DNA of 64,000 bases. Origin: DATFTE01 sp963802575 (GTDB taxonomy: Bacteria > Acidobacteriota > Terriglobia > Terriglobales > Acidobacteriaceae). The notes under the pieces were generated by a model, which saw only the letters and a list, made by a program, of their open reading frames with translations, had not been told where the DNA came from and made no database searches. The stretch is from positions 62,001 to 126,000 of the forward strand of contig CAWDJF010000002.1 in NCBI GenBank assembly GCA_963802575.1. Direction: 5' to 3'. Of the stretch, positions 7,821 to 17,625 are shown piece after piece (positions within the stretch are counted from its first letter, which is position 1; each line of letters opens with the position of its first letter). The position numbers were made by a program, and so were the translations under genes.

Positions 7821-9207
7821 TTAAAACTTGGTAACCTCGGTAAAATTAAACTCCCGCACCTTCATCGCCGGCACCACCATGTCGAACGACTCTTCCCCGC
7901 TCGCGCGCACCGGAGTCCCCATCTGCTCCACATTCGACAACATATGCAACAGACTCTCGTTGAAGCGGAAATTCCGCACCCCGTACCGAATCTTCCCGTC
8001 CTCCACTAAAACGTTCCGTCACGAGTCATGCCAGTCAGAATCTTTTCGTAAGGATCGACCTCGCGTATGTACCACAACCGCGTCACCAGCACTCCTCGCT
8101 CGGTCGAGGCCACCATCTCGTCCAGCGTCTTCGGATCGCTCGACGGCGCAAACACAATATTCATCGGCGCTTCACCCATCTCGTTGGGGATCGGAAACCC
8201 GTGTCCTGTAACTTCGATCGGGCCGACAGAATCTTTGTATTCCGATTTCTTCATGCGCGCCGCTGTCGCCCCGCGCATACACCAACCGCTTCACCACGCC
8301 CTTCTCAATCAACTGCAACCGCTGCCGCCGCACGCCCTCCCCGTCAAACGGAGACCCCGACTGCAACGGATGCGCCACGTCATCCCAGATATCAATATTC
8401 TCGCCGAACAGCTTCGTTCCCACGCGTCCATTCAGAAACGACCGCTGATCGAGAATCGCCAAGCCGCCAAAATCGAAGAACATGAATCCCACGATGTCGA
8501 GCACCGCCGCCGGCTCCAGAATCACCGTATACTTCCCTGCCGGAATTTCTTTTGGACCCGCCGATGTCCGCGCCTTCTCCGCCGCAATCTCCGCCAACCG
8601 CGCCGGATCGAGCACGCTCACATCGGGAGAGTTCGCCTTCTGCCAGCCCGACGAATCCGCCGCCAGCATGGTGATCGAAATCTCCGACGATGTCTGCGAA
8701 TGCCACTCCGCCAACCCGCGCGAATTGAAGATGCCCTCGACGGACTCCGAAGAAGAAAAAATTCCTGCAGTCGTTAGATTGTTCTTCTTCGCAATCGCAA
8801 CAATCTTCCCCACCCCGTCAGCTCGCAATTCCGGAGTCACTGCCGCCGTCTGCTCAAAATAACGATTCACGGGCGTGGCGCGGACACTCCTGTCCGCGTC
8901 TGCCATCGGCAGCAAATCCGCATCCGGCTCCTGCACCCGAGCCAGACTCTCCGACGCCTTCACCACCCGCTGCAAACTCTCATCATCAAACTTATTGGTC
9001 GTAGCCCGCGCCGTACGCCCGCCAAACACGGTCCGCACCGACACCGCAACGTTATCCTCATCGACATTCTGATGAATGGTGTTATTCGCAAACCGTGTCA
9101 AAGCAGAATGCCCGCCATAAAAGATGCACTCCACATCGTCAGCAGAAGAGAGCTTCTTGATGCGCTCTGAAAATGTCGCCGGCTTGGCCCTTTTTGGTCC
9201 CAGCCAT
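7821..9207 (-). pseudogene. tldE: TldE/PmbA-type metalloprotease subunit, frameshifted
   Basis: In pieces, the minus strand encodes a full TldE-like protein: FSERIKKLSSADDVE and GGHSALTRFANNTIHQN at the N-terminus, LDIVGFMFFDFGGLAILDQR in the middle, then SVGPIEVTGHGFPIPNEMGE and GKIRYGVRNFRFNESLLHML at the end. The frame changes at least three times: near the start, about 8280 and about 8010. At the start, removing one A from the A5 run (complement 9191-9195) joins an ATG at 9207 to the main frame. TldE partners TldD in a peptidase that matures small peptides such as microcin B17 and CcdA. A copy of the GCGGACACTCCTGTCCGC repeat lies inside the frame. With tldD it would form an operon behind the S41 protease gene. 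Confidence 0.75.
8875..8900. repeat. GCGGACACTCCTGTCCGC palindromic repeat inside tldE
   Basis: A 26-bp unit with an inverted-repeat core (GCGGACA-CTCC-TGTCCGC). Near-identical copies are at 19289-19314 and 21102-21127 in non-coding DNA. Here it is translated in frame as DADRSVRATP within tldE. Confidence 0.9.
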
Positions 9208-9239
9208 TCCTCTGTGTCTCTGTGCCTCTGTGGTGGAAG

Positions 9240-10709
9240 TTAGTTGCCCTTATACGCCGACCCGACCTTCACCCCCCGAAACCGCGCCGGACTCGCCCCA
9301 TGCCCCGTCCCCATTACCTGCTGTGGCTGTCCCTTGCCGCAATGCGGAGTTCCCCACAGCACCCACTCATCGCGCGAGCAAATCGCGTCCATCGAGTTCC
9401 AGAACTCCGTCGTAATTCCCGAGTACGACGGATTCTTCAACATCCTTACCCGCTTGCCACCTTTGATCTCCCAACCAATCTCGGTGCCGAACTGGAAGTT
9501 GTACCGCTTGTCGTCAATCGACCACGAACGGTTCGTCTCCATATAAATCCCGCGATCGGTCGAGGCAATCAGTTGCTCACGAGTAAGTGGATCTTTCCCC
9601 GGCAGAGATACTGACATTCGTCATGCGGATAATCGGCAGCCGGTTCCATCCCTCGGCCCGCAAAGTCCCGCCCGACCGGTTCAATCCAATCGTTGGGCCG
9701 TCTCCCGCGAACTCAAATATCCCGTGAACAAGCCATTCGTAATGATCGGCGTGCACTGCGCCGAAACCCCTTCTTCATCGAAAGCAAACGTTCCCAGCCC
9801 CGGCCCATGCTCCTGCCGCGCGTCGGCCACCACGTTCACCAAGTCGCTGCCATATCGCAGCGTCCGCAACTTATCGAGAGTAAGAAACGACGTCCCGGCA
9901 AAATTCGCTTCCATTCCCAGCACGCGATCCAGCTCAATCGGATGCCCGACCGACTCATGAATCTGCAATCCGAGTTGCGAGCCGTCAAGAATGATGTCGA
10001 ACACTCCCTCCGGGCCACTGATCGGCCTTCAGCAGCGCCACCGCCTCTTCGCCCACTCGCCGCGCGTTCTCCAGCAACTTCAATTCATCAACCAGTTCAT
10101 ATCCCTTGTTCTGCCACTGCCCGCCATACGAATTTGGATACGACCGCTTCTGAATCTCATTCCCCGCAAAGGCATGCGCCGCATACCCCACGCCGGTCGT
10201 GTACTTCGTCTGATGAATATCCGCGCCGTCGGACGAGTAAAACCACTGCTCCTCCCGCCGGAAGTTCATATTGGTTTCGGCCAGCGTCACGCCGGCGACC
10301 GAACGCAACTCCGCGTCAATCTTGGTGAGCAAATCCAAGATTTTCTTCGATGGAAATGGTAAAAGGATCGATCCTGATCGGCGTCGTCCACTCCGCGACA
10401 GCCGCCTTCTCCGGAGCCAAGCGGATATCGCTCTGCTTCACCCGCGCCGAAGCCTTCGCAATCTCGACCGCTCGCGCCGCCGTCGCTTCGACGGCTGCCC
10501 GATTCAACTGATCCGACGCCGCATATCCCCAGGCCCCATCCGCAATCACGCGCACGCCAATGCCGAGACGACTCCGAATCCGACGCGCTCCCAATCTTGC
10601 CGTTCTTCGTGGCCAAAGCCCGCGAGCGATCATCCCCAACCCGCGCGTCCGCATACGACGCCCCCCGCAACTTCGCCACATCCAATGCCCAATGAGCAAT
10701 GTCTTTCAT
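9240..10709 (-). pseudogene. tldD: TldD metalloprotease subunit, frameshifted
   Basis: Minus-strand blocks in different frames rebuild a ~480-residue TldD: an N-terminal MKDIAHWALDVAKLRGASYA, VRVIADGAWGYAASDQLN, TLAETNMNFRREEQWF, the catalytic region LQIHESVGHPIELDRVLGME containing the HExxxH zinc-binding signature, SGGTLRAEGWNRLPIIRMTN, and a C-terminal GIYMETNRSWSIDDKRYNFQ. Frames shift around 10560, 10340, 10010 and 9640. The family forms a TldD-TldE heterodimer cleaving unfolded peptides. All functional blocks persist, so this may be an intact gene read with indel errors rather than a dead one. Confidence 0.8.
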
Positions 10710-10730
10710 ACGAAATTCAAATCTATCACA

Positions 10731-10756
10731 GTAGCGCCGGCGTCCCGCCGGCCACG
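10731..10756. repeat. single copy of the GTAGCGCTGGCGTCCCGCC family
   Basis: GTAGCGCCGGCGTCCCGCCG plus GCCACG matches, as reverse complement with one mismatch over 26 bases, the unit that is tandemly repeated at 47709-47780. It lies in the spacer between tldD and the S41 protease gene. Confidence 0.8.
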
Positions 10757-10819
10757 AAAATCCTGATGGAGCGCGAGCGTCCCATCCAATTGATCCGTCT
10801 TATGCCGAGTGCTTCTTCC

Positions 10820-12163
10820 CTACTCCTCCTTCGGCCACTCATACGGAAACAACTTCCCCGCCTGCTCCGCAGTCATCTTCACGCCCAGCATTTCCGCCGC
10901 GTGCGCCAGCACCGGATCACGCCCGCTCGCCATGTCTCCGGCCGTCGGAAGCACGATCTCATCAGGAATTACGCCCACGTGTTCCAGGCTCTTCCCATCA
11001 GACATAACCACGTCCGCTTCCGTAATCGAAGCGCCGTAGAAAACAGTGACGTCCTGCCCGGTGCGGTAGCTGTATGGGAGTGATTCCATCACGCTCCCCG
11101 AAGAATGGTCTCCCATAATCGTTCCGCGCTTCTCCATCTGAATCATGCGTGCGAACATCTCGGAACACGATGCCGACTTGCTGTCGACCAGCACCACAAC
11201 CTTTCCGCCAAATGGATTATGCGGATGAAATTTCTCTATCAGCGGCTTGGTGTCTTTTCTCGCCACCCGGTCTGGAATTTTTATGTCGTTCTCAAACACG
11301 CCTTCGAGCAAATACTTGAGTGTATTGATGGCGCCTCCGGGGTTCTCACGAAGATCAATGATCAGCGCTCTATGCTTGTGCGCCCGGCTGGTCATCTCCT
11401 GGATCTCCGACTCCGAAAAGGCGAACATCGGAAACTTCAAGATCATCAGATCGTCGCCAAACTCCTCCATCCGTGCTCGCCGCAAGTGCCTCGCATCTTC
11501 CCCCGAACGGTAAAGATCCCAAATATCGCCATCGCTCCCCGACCTGGTTAGATCCTTAATCCGTTTTAATTCGCGGAACTTGGCCACGGCCTCCACTTGT
11601 CGCGGCTCGCCGGTCGGTGGGCGCAGGTTAAGGCGCAAACTCAATTGCGGACGCAGCGTGTGCAGCACATACTCCATCTGCCACAAGTTGTCCCGCGTCG
11701 GCTGAAACCCTCCCACGTCCAGCACTTCATCTCCCGCCTTGATGCCCTTGCTCTCTGCATCGCTTCCCGGACGCACTCGCGTCACGAAACAGCGATCCCC
11801 GATCATCTGGAATTCAAGTCCATAATCCAGCACATACGGCCGCGACGGCGGCAAAAGGAAGGTATGCGAGTCATCCAGCGCGCTCAGCGCCCCAGCAATG
11901 TGCGACAAAGCCGCATTCTGCGAGGTCGACTTATCGATCTTCTCCTTGGCCTCGCGCACCCGCGCATCCCAGTCAATTCCATGAAATTTCGGATCGTAAT
12001 AATGCTTCTTCACGTCCGACGCGACGTTATCCAGCATCAGCTCGGCGCGCGCCCGTTCAAAGCTCCCGAACGGCGGCTGTTGGGTTGGTTGTTGCTGCTG
12101 TGCGAAGGACGTAGAACAGAGAACTAAGGTAAAGACAAAGATAGGCACTAGCGTGGCGCGCAT
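10820..12163 (-). CDS. S41 family peptidase (C-terminal processing protease type), secreted
   Basis: 447 residues. A signal peptide covers 1-21 (LVPIFVFTLVLCSTSFAQ), followed by a Gln/Pro-rich linker, an N-terminal helical domain (about 40-95), a PDZ-like domain (about 115-195, with GIKAGDEVLDVGG) and the S41 protease core. The nucleophile lies in SKSASCSEMFA at about residue 330, and RENPGG marks the preceding core strand. Predicted periplasmic or extracellular. GGAGG sits 5 bases before ATG 12163. It is followed on the same strand by tldD and tldE, so three peptidase genes may be co-transcribed. The 3' flank carries repeat DNA. Confidence 0.9.
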   Translation of the reverse strand: MRATLVPIFVFTLVLCSTSFAQQQQPTQQPPFGSFERARAELMLDNVASDVKKHYYDPKFHGIDWDARVREAKEKIDKSTSQNAALSHIAGALSALDDSHTFLLPPSRPYVLDYGLEFQMIGDRCFVTRVRPGSDAESKGIKAGDEVLDVGGFQPTRDNLWQMEYVLHTLRPQLSLRLNLRPPTGEPRQVEAVAKFRELKRIKDLTRSGSDGDIWDLYRSGEDARHLRRARMEEFGDDLMILKFPMFAFSESEIQEMTSRAHKHRALIIDLRENPGGAINTLKYLLEGVFENDIKIPDRVARKDTKPLIEKFHPHNPFGGKVVVLVDSKSASCSEMFARMIQMEKRGTIMGDHSSGSVMESLPYSYRTGQDVTVFYGASITEADVVMSDGKSLEHVGVIPDEIVLPTAGDMASGRDPVLAHAAEMLGVKMTAEQAGKLFPYEWPKEE

Positions 12164-12347
12164 GTGGCCTCCGGCTTATTGATCGCCAGCGCAAGCTGGC
12201 GCCCCCTCATTTCGAAGGGAGTCTAAATGAACTGGCCAGAGAATGACATAGTCTTCCGCACACTCCCCTGTGCCCTTCGTCACTGACCTTCCGGCCATCC
12301 CGGGCTTCAATAATCGGTTGGACATTTGTGTGCCAAGGAGACGATTC

Positions 12348-13490
12348 ATGACTACCCTGATCTTAGATAAGAAGGCCGACCTCGCCGGTCCCGGCATCGG
12401 CGATTACAACGAACTCGAAAAAGTTCTTCCTCGCGACTATCGTTCCTTACTAACTCCCAAAGAAACCCAGCAGGCCATCTTCCAGACCAAGAGATATATC
12501 GAAGACAATCTATGTAAAGAATTGAATCTGATGATGGTCGAAGTCCCGCTCATCGTCGACGTCGAGAGCGGCGTCAACGATATGCTCGATCGCGACGGCT
12601 CCCGCACGCCCATCCAGTTCCACATCTCCAACGACCGCAACCAGCATCCCATCGATGCCCAGGTCGTGCAGGCCGCCACCAAGTGGAAACGCGTCGCCCT
12701 CAAACAATTCGACTGCCGCATCGGAGAAGGCATCTGCACCGACATGCGCGCCGTCCGCAAAGATTATTTCCTCGATCACGACCACTCCGCCTACGTCGAT
12801 CAGTGGGACTGGGAGCGCGTCCTCACCGCCGAGCAGCGTAACCTCAATCTGCTGAAAGATGTTGTCTCGAAAATCTGGAAAGTCATCGTCGGCGCCGAGC
12901 GCTTCGCGCAGTCGCTATTCCCGCAGCTCAAAGATGTCCGCTATCCCGATCTTCCCGAGAAGCTGGAGTTCTTTCACGCCGAAGAAATTCTCGACATGTA
13001 CCCCGACCTGCCGCGCAAACAGCGTGAGACCCGCATCCTGCAAGAGCATCCCGCCATCTTCATCATTGGCATTGGCTGGCCCCTGAAAGACGGTTACCCG
13101 CACGAGATGCGCGCGGCCGATTACGACGACTGGGTCACCGATACCCGCGACCAAACCGGCAAAGACACTCACGGATTGAATGGCGACATCCTTGTCTGGA
13201 ACCACGTCACCCATCGCCGTCACGAACTTACTTCGATGGGCGTACGTGTCACCGCCGAAACATTAAAAAAGCAGCTGCAGCTGTCGAATCAACTCGACTT
13301 CATGAAGCTGCCCTACCACCAGGCCATTCTCAACAACCAGATTCCGCTCTCCATCGGCGGAGGCATTGGCCAATCGCGCACTCTGATGTTGCTGCTGCGC
13401 AAGGCTCACCTCGGCGAAGTCAGCGTCACCGTCTGGCCCAAAATCCTAAAAGAAATGTGCGGACGCAAGAACATCTTCGTCCTCGAGTAG
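12348..13490 (+). CDS. asnA: aspartate-ammonia ligase (AsnA type)
   Basis: 380 residues. AMP-forming asparagine synthetase that uses ammonia; related in fold to class II aminoacyl-tRNA synthetases. Seen: an N-terminal region with ETQQAIFQTKRYIEDNL, the SGVNDMLDRDGSRTPIQFHI block, the long FDCRIGEGICTDMRAVRKD segment and the C-terminal motif 3 SIGGGIGQSRTLMLLLRK with the ATP-binding Arg. Length is somewhat above the ~330-residue E. coli enzyme. ATG 12348 has AAGGAG 7 bases upstream; a longer frame from 12270 is not needed. It is monocistronic, with a strong terminator at 13523-13549. This enzyme type is less common than glutamine-dependent AsnB. Confidence 0.92.
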   Translation: MTTLILDKKADLAGPGIGDYNELEKVLPRDYRSLLTPKETQQAIFQTKRYIEDNLCKELNLMMVEVPLIVDVESGVNDMLDRDGSRTPIQFHISNDRNQHPIDAQVVQAATKWKRVALKQFDCRIGEGICTDMRAVRKDYFLDHDHSAYVDQWDWERVLTAEQRNLNLLKDVVSKIWKVIVGAERFAQSLFPQLKDVRYPDLPEKLEFFHAEEILDMYPDLPRKQRETRILQEHPAIFIIGIGWPLKDGYPHEMRAADYDDWVTDTRDQTGKDTHGLNGDILVWNHVTHRRHELTSMGVRVTAETLKKQLQLSNQLDFMKLPYHQAILNNQIPLSIGGGIGQSRTLMLLLRKAHLGEVSVTVWPKILKEMCGRKNIFVLE

Positions 13491-13522
13491 TCCCAAAGTT
13501 GCTGGAGTAGTCAGGAAACTAC

Positions 13523-13549
13523 GGGACGGCGCAAGCCGTCCCTTTTTTT
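13523..13549 (+). terminator. intrinsic terminator of asnA
   Basis: GGGACGGC-GCAA-GCCGTCCC perfect 8-bp stem with a tetraloop, followed by seven Ts (13543-13549), 33 bases after the asnA stop. Confidence 0.92.
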
Positions 13550-13573
13550 CATTGTCATTCCGACGGCCGGGTG

Positions 13574-13620
13574 CCCCGTCCTTGTCACCGCACTTCTTGC
13601 GGTGACAGGGCGGGGATTTT
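13574..13620. terminator. second strong hairpin downstream of asnA
   Basis: CCCCGTCCTTGTCACCGC pairs with GCGGTGACAGGGCGGGG across a 7-base loop with two mismatches or wobbles, followed by ATTTTCT. May be a backup terminator or a dispersed palindrome. Confidence 0.55.
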
Positions 13621-13651
13621 CTGCCCTCAGCGAAAGCCCGCAGGAACTGGC

Positions 13652-13657
13652 TATACT
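13652..13657 (+). promoter_or_regulatory. -10 element TATACT close to the methyltransferase ATG (leaderless-type promoter)
   Basis: TATACT ends 7 bases before ATG 13665, so transcription would begin at or next to the start codon. No Shine-Dalgarno sequence is present. The same GCxTATACTGTCGT context precedes the lipoprotein gene at 23301. Confidence 0.5.
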
Positions 13658-13664
13658 GTCGTTC

Positions 13665-14502
13665 ATGAATCCCGACGTCCGCCAGACCCTGCGCGAAGAA
13701 TGGACCTCCGCCGCCCCTTACTGGAAGAAATGGGACCGCCACCTCGCGACCCAATCCCAAGCCGCCACCGATCTCGTCGGTCAAAGGTGCCCAACTCGCG
13801 CCCGGCATGCACGTCCTCGATCTCGCCTCCGGCACCGGACAACCCGCGCTCACCATCGCCAAAGCCGTAGGCCCCACGGGACATGTCACGGCCAGTGACT
13901 TAACCTCCGAGATGGTCGACGCCCTCAAAGAAAACGCCCGAGGCATCCCGAACCTTGACGCCAAGGTCGCCGACGCCGAGCATCTTCCCTTCTCCAACGC
14001 CGAGTTCGATCGTGTCACCTGCCGCTTCGGCATCATGTTCGTGCCCGACATCCAGACCGCGCTCAAAGAAATCCGCCGCGTTCTCAAACCCACCGGACGC
14101 GTCTCCTTCCTCGTCTGGGGTCCGATCGAAGAAAATCCTCTCTTCTCTTCGACCGTGGGACCGTTCATGAAACATGTCAACCTGCCTCCACCGCCGCCCG
14201 ACGCGCCCACAATTTTCCGCTTCGCCGATCCCGCAAAACTGAAGACCACTCTCGACACCGCCGGATTCCGCGACCTCACCGTCACTAAGCAAAAAGTTTC
14301 CTGGCCCTGGCCCGGCTCTCCCGAAGAAGCCTGGGAAGGCATGCGCGAACTCGCCGCCCCCTTCAAGAAGATCATCGCCGCCGTCCCGCCCGACAAACTT
14401 CCCGGCGTGATGCAAGAAGTCATGAACAATCTGACCCGCCTCTACGACGGCAAGCAGGTGAACTTCTCCGCCACGGTCCTGCTGGCAACAGCCGCTGCCT
14501 AA
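13665..14502 (+). CDS. class I SAM-dependent methyltransferase (one-base frameshift)
   Basis: Read as one gene of ~278 residues. The N-terminal ~38 residues (MNPDVRQTLREEWTSAAPYW) lie in one frame and the rest in another; deleting one G of GG at 13779-13780 joins them as DLVVKGAQLAPGMHVLDLA. Motif I VLDLASGTGQPAL binds SAM, followed by ASDLTSEMVD (acidic motif), ADAEHLPF and FGIMFVPD, the UbiE/Methyltransf_11 pattern. The C-terminal half carries a Pro-rich loop and helical cap. Without the repair, an internal start (GTG or ATG 13807) would give a 231-residue protein lacking the N-terminal helices. Substrate unknown. A hairpin terminator follows at 14560. Confidence 0.8.
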
Positions 14503-14559
14503 GCCTTACCAGAAACCAACCGCAAGCGTCGCCAGAGCCTCCGCGATTGCGAACGCGAA

Positions 14560-14587
14560 AAAGCCCGGCCTTGGATGACCGGGCTTT
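14560..14587. terminator. hairpin terminator after the methyltransferase
   Basis: AAAGCCCGG and CCGGGCTTT form a 9-bp stem around a 10-base loop, 57 bases past the stop codon. The A and T flanks make it usable in both directions. The remaining spacer to 14845 shows no gene. Confidence 0.7.
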
Positions 14588-14845
14588 CCGATTCGGACGA
14601 GTCCTTAGGCCCACGGGCAGTCCCCCTGTCGACCGGCTGCCCCGCGTGATTTTCGGGCTTCGCATTTACTGTGATGTTAATTTTCGGAGAATTTTCACGC
14701 TGCGGACCTCGGAAAACTGGACCCACTTCGCCGCCTCCGTCAAAATAAAGCTGCCTGATCGATCTTGCTTCTCTGATCTCACCTGTTCTGGTCTCTCTGG
14801 GGAGCAATTTGTCCGGCGGCAAGTCTCGGCGCAAGGTGCTGAACG

Positions 14846-15706
14846 ATGATGAAGCGGATCATGGCCGGAGTGAAGCTGGCTTTGGGATTGCATCATCCCG
14901 GCCGGAATCTCGCCGTCTTTCCCGACGACATTTTTATCGTCTCCTACCCCAAGTCGGGAAACACTTGGACCCGGTTTTTGATTGCGAACCTGGCGTATCC
15001 GGATGAACCCGCAAATTTCGCAAACATCAACCGCCTCACGCCCGATCCCGAAGGACTTTCGAAGCGACAATTAAGCCGCCAGCCGCGGCCCCGCATTATC
15101 AAGAGTCACCAATATTTTGATCCGCGTTATCCACGCATCATTTATGTGGTGCGAGACCCACGTGACGTCGCGCTCTCCCAATATCACTTTCACCGCAAGC
15201 GGACAGTGATCGCGGATGACTATCCCGTGGAACGATTTGTGACCCGGTTTGTCGCCGGCGAGACCAGCCCCTACGCATCCTGGGGGCAGAACGTAGGCAG
15301 TTGGCTGGCGACGCGAAATAATGGACCGGGATTCTTGCTGCTCCGCTACGAAGACATGATCGCCGATCCCACGCGTGAACTAGGGAAGGTCGCTTCTTTC
15401 TTGGGAATTGCTCCGACTCAAGCGCGGCTCGATCAAGCGGTCGAACGTAGTTCCGCCGATCAAATGCGGAAACTGGAAAAGACACAGGCACTGATGTGGA
15501 GTTCGACGCGAGCCACCCGCCAGGATATTCCGTTCGTTCGGTCTGCCACTCCCGGCGGATGGAAAACCGGCCTTCCTTCGGCTTCGGTTGCCGAAATTGA
15601 AGATGCGTGGGCGCCCATCATGACTCTTCTGAGGTATGATCTCGTCTCCAAAGACCAACCGAACGGGGTCGGGTCGGACCTCGTAGATGCTGTCCTGAAG
15701 GGCTAG
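14846..15706 (+). CDS. sulfotransferase domain protein, copy 1
   Basis: 286 residues. Transfers sulfate from PAPS to a hydroxyl or amine acceptor. The 5'-phosphosulfate loop is YPKSGNTW (34-41, Lys36), the catalytic His segment is IKSHQYF (near residue 90), and the 3'-phosphate-binding part is VVRDPRDVALS (near 105). FLLLRYEDMIADP and the late WKTGL-type loop are usual Sulfotransfer_1 features. No signal peptide or membrane segment, so cytosolic. It is followed after 5 bases by a homologous gene, then by sugar or small-molecule redox genes. The acceptor could be a lipid-linked glycan or other surface precursor; this is inference. The two adjacent ATG codons at 14846 and 14849 are equally possible starts. 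Confidence 0.88.
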   Translation: MMKRIMAGVKLALGLHHPGRNLAVFPDDIFIVSYPKSGNTWTRFLIANLAYPDEPANFANINRLTPDPEGLSKRQLSRQPRPRIIKSHQYFDPRYPRIIYVVRDPRDVALSQYHFHRKRTVIADDYPVERFVTRFVAGETSPYASWGQNVGSWLATRNNGPGFLLLRYEDMIADPTRELGKVASFLGIAPTQARLDQAVERSSADQMRKLEKTQALMWSSTRATRQDIPFVRSATPGGWKTGLPSASVAEIEDAWAPIMTLLRYDLVSKDQPNGVGSDLVDAVLKG

Positions 15707-15711
15707 GGCCA

Positions 15712-16575
15712 ATGATTTACGGGATCAAACGGGTCGTCAAATACCTGCTCGGCACTGACATCGCCGGACGCAATCTAGCCGTCTATCCCGATGACGTTTT
15801 TATCGTCTCCTACCCGAGATCCGGGAACACGTGGACACGATTTCTGGTGGCCAATCTGATCCACCCCGGGGAGAAAGCAACCTTCCTGAATATCGAGCGC
15901 TTGGTCCCGGATAGTGAAGCGCAGTCCAGCCGTTACTTGAAGCAGGTCCCCAGGCCGCGCGTGATCAAGAGTCATCAATATTTCGACCACCGGTACAAGA
16001 AGGTCATCTACATTGTGCGCGATCCGCGCGACGTCGCTCTCTCCTATTACGATTTTCAAAGAAAGTACCGCCAGATCGAAGACGCTTATCCCCTGACTCG
16101 CTATGTGAGCGACTTTGTTTCAGGGCGTCTGATTTCGGCGGATTACGGGACGTGGGCCGAGAACGTCGCGAGTTGGGTCTTCCCCCGCGGGAAGAGCAAC
16201 GCGTTCCTGCTCTTGCGCTACGAAGACATGCTTAAGGATACGGTAGGTGAGCTGCATAGAATTGCCGCCTTCCTGAATGTTGCCGCTGACCGCAGCCGGT
16301 TGGAGCACGCCGTCGAGTGCAGTTCGGCACGGCAAATGCGAGAACTGGAGAAGAGCGAAGGCGATCGATGGGTCTCGACCAAGAACCGGCGCAAGGACAT
16401 TCCGTTCGTTCGCACTGCCGCTTCCGGGGGATGGCATCAGTCTCTGCCACCCGAATCGGTGGCTCAGATTGAATCGGTCTGGGGAGATCTCATGACGAAC
16501 ATCGGATATCCGCTGGTCACCCGCGCGGCCGCAACCAGTTCGCCCAGGCGGATCGCGTTGACGATTCCTCTCTAA
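15712..16575 (+). CDS. sulfotransferase domain protein, copy 2 (tandem paralogue)
   Basis: 287 residues, closely similar to the preceding gene along its length, so a tandem duplication. The PAPS loop is YPRSGNTW, with Arg36 where copy 1 has the usual Lys36; Arg is found here in some bacterial members, so loss of activity cannot be assumed. The His segment IKSHQYF and VRDPRDVALS are kept, as are LLLRYEDML and FVRTAASGGWHQSLP. The gene begins 5 bases after copy 1 stops, ensuring co-transcription. The two paralogues may act on different acceptor positions or as a pair. The C-terminal 20 residues are unique. Confidence 0.87.
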   Translation: MIYGIKRVVKYLLGTDIAGRNLAVYPDDVFIVSYPRSGNTWTRFLVANLIHPGEKATFLNIERLVPDSEAQSSRYLKQVPRPRVIKSHQYFDHRYKKVIYIVRDPRDVALSYYDFQRKYRQIEDAYPLTRYVSDFVSGRLISADYGTWAENVASWVFPRGKSNAFLLLRYEDMLKDTVGELHRIAAFLNVAADRSRLEHAVECSSARQMRELEKSEGDRWVSTKNRRKDIPFVRTAASGGWHQSLPPESVAQIESVWGDLMTNIGYPLVTRAAATSSPRRIALTIPL

Positions 16576-16593
16576 CCCGGGAAAACAGTAATC

Positions 16594-17625
16594 ATGGATA
16601 AGGTTCGGCTTGCCATCCTCGGTTGCGGTGCGATTACGCGGAGTTCTCATCTCCCCGCGGCCGTTGCACATCCCGAAGTTGAGCTCGTTGCGCTAGTAGA
16701 TTCCGATGCGAAGCGCGCCGCCGCTCTCGCGCAAGCCCACTCGCTCAAGTGCAAGGTGACAACCGACTATCGCGAGGTTCTTCCTCATTTGGACGCGATC
16801 ATCAATGCCTTACCGAATCACTTGCACGCTCCCATCACATTGGAGGCGTTGAACGCCGGGGTTCACGTGCTGTGCGAAAAGCCGCTGGCGACCAGCTCAC
16901 GCGATGCCCGAACCTGCTGCGAGGCTGCCGGCGCCAAAGGAATCATCCTTTGCGTGGGAATGAATCGTCGTTTTCACCCGCAACAGACGCTGCTAAAGCT
17001 GACCCTTGAGGCGGGCACGCTCGGCACCGTGCAAAGCTACGACTCGCAATACGGAGGCCCGTACGACTGGGACACAGCTTCCGGATTCTACTTCTCGAAA
17101 GCGCAAGCCGGCGGCGGCGTGTTGATCGATTACGGCGTTCATATGCTCGACAGCTTGATCGATTGGTTCGGACCCGTCACCAGTTTCGATTATCAGGATG
17201 ACGATTGGGGAGGCGGAATCGAAGCCAACCTTTTGCTCACCCTGACTCACGAAGGTCCTCTTGGCGTCGTAACCGGACACGCTCGTATGAGTCGAACCTA
17301 CACCTTGGCGAACCGTCTGTTGGTGCGCGGCACTGCATGCGCGGCAGAGGCGCCATTCACCGATCCAAAAATCGTGATCTTGCAGCAACAACTCTTGGGA
17401 AAAGAGATTGATTCGACGTTGCGCTTGAATGCCGACGATCAGCACACCGCTTTCTACCGGCAACTCGACAACTTCGTACAGAGCATCCGGGGCCGCGAAA
17501 CGCCGCGAGTCGACGGGCGCCAGGCTGTTGCAGTGCTCGAACTGATCGAGTCCTGCTACGCGCAACGCAAACGCATTCCCGAGCCCTGGTCCGAAGTCGC
17601 AGAGTTCCATGGAGTCGAAGTTTGA
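16594..17625 (+). CDS. Gfo/Idh/MocA family oxidoreductase
   Basis: 343 residues. NAD(P)-binding Rossmann domain with ILGCGAI (8-14), the family marker CEKPLA near residue 96, and an alpha/beta C-terminal domain containing GGGVLIDYGVHMLD (substrate- and catalysis-related His). Members oxidise or reduce sugar or cyclitol hydroxyls. It starts 18 bases after the second sulfotransferase; its stop TGA overlaps the TTG start of the next gene (17622-17625). The cluster order suggests that this enzyme prepares or edits the sugar-like acceptor handled by the sulfotransferases (inference). Confidence 0.88.
   Translation: MDKVRLAILGCGAITRSSHLPAAVAHPEVELVALVDSDAKRAAALAQAHSLKCKVTTDYREVLPHLDAIINALPNHLHAPITLEALNAGVHVLCEKPLATSSRDARTCCEAAGAKGIILCVGMNRRFHPQQTLLKLTLEAGTLGTVQSYDSQYGGPYDWDTASGFYFSKAQAGGGVLIDYGVHMLDSLIDWFGPVTSFDYQDDDWGGGIEANLLLTLTHEGPLGVVTGHARMSRTYTLANRLLVRGTACAAEAPFTDPKIVILQQQLLGKEIDSTLRLNADDQHTAFYRQLDNFVQSIRGRETPRVDGRQAVAVLELIESCYAQRKRIPEPWSEVAEFHGVEV

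Noticed and set aside
12184..12201. CGCCAGC-GCAA-GCTGGCG hairpin as a terminator
   Set aside because: It lies between divergent start codons with no T run, so it ends no gene; probably a dispersed palindrome or an operator.
13446..14429. 327-codon minus-strand open frame over the methyltransferase gene
   Set aside because: It is antisense to a clear SAM methyltransferase, has no domain, and shows the composition expected of a complementary GC-rich frame.
15812..15835. Arg for Lys in the second sulfotransferase as proof of inactivity
   Set aside because: Arg occurs at this place in other bacterial sulfotransferases as far as I know, and the rest of the PAPS site is intact.
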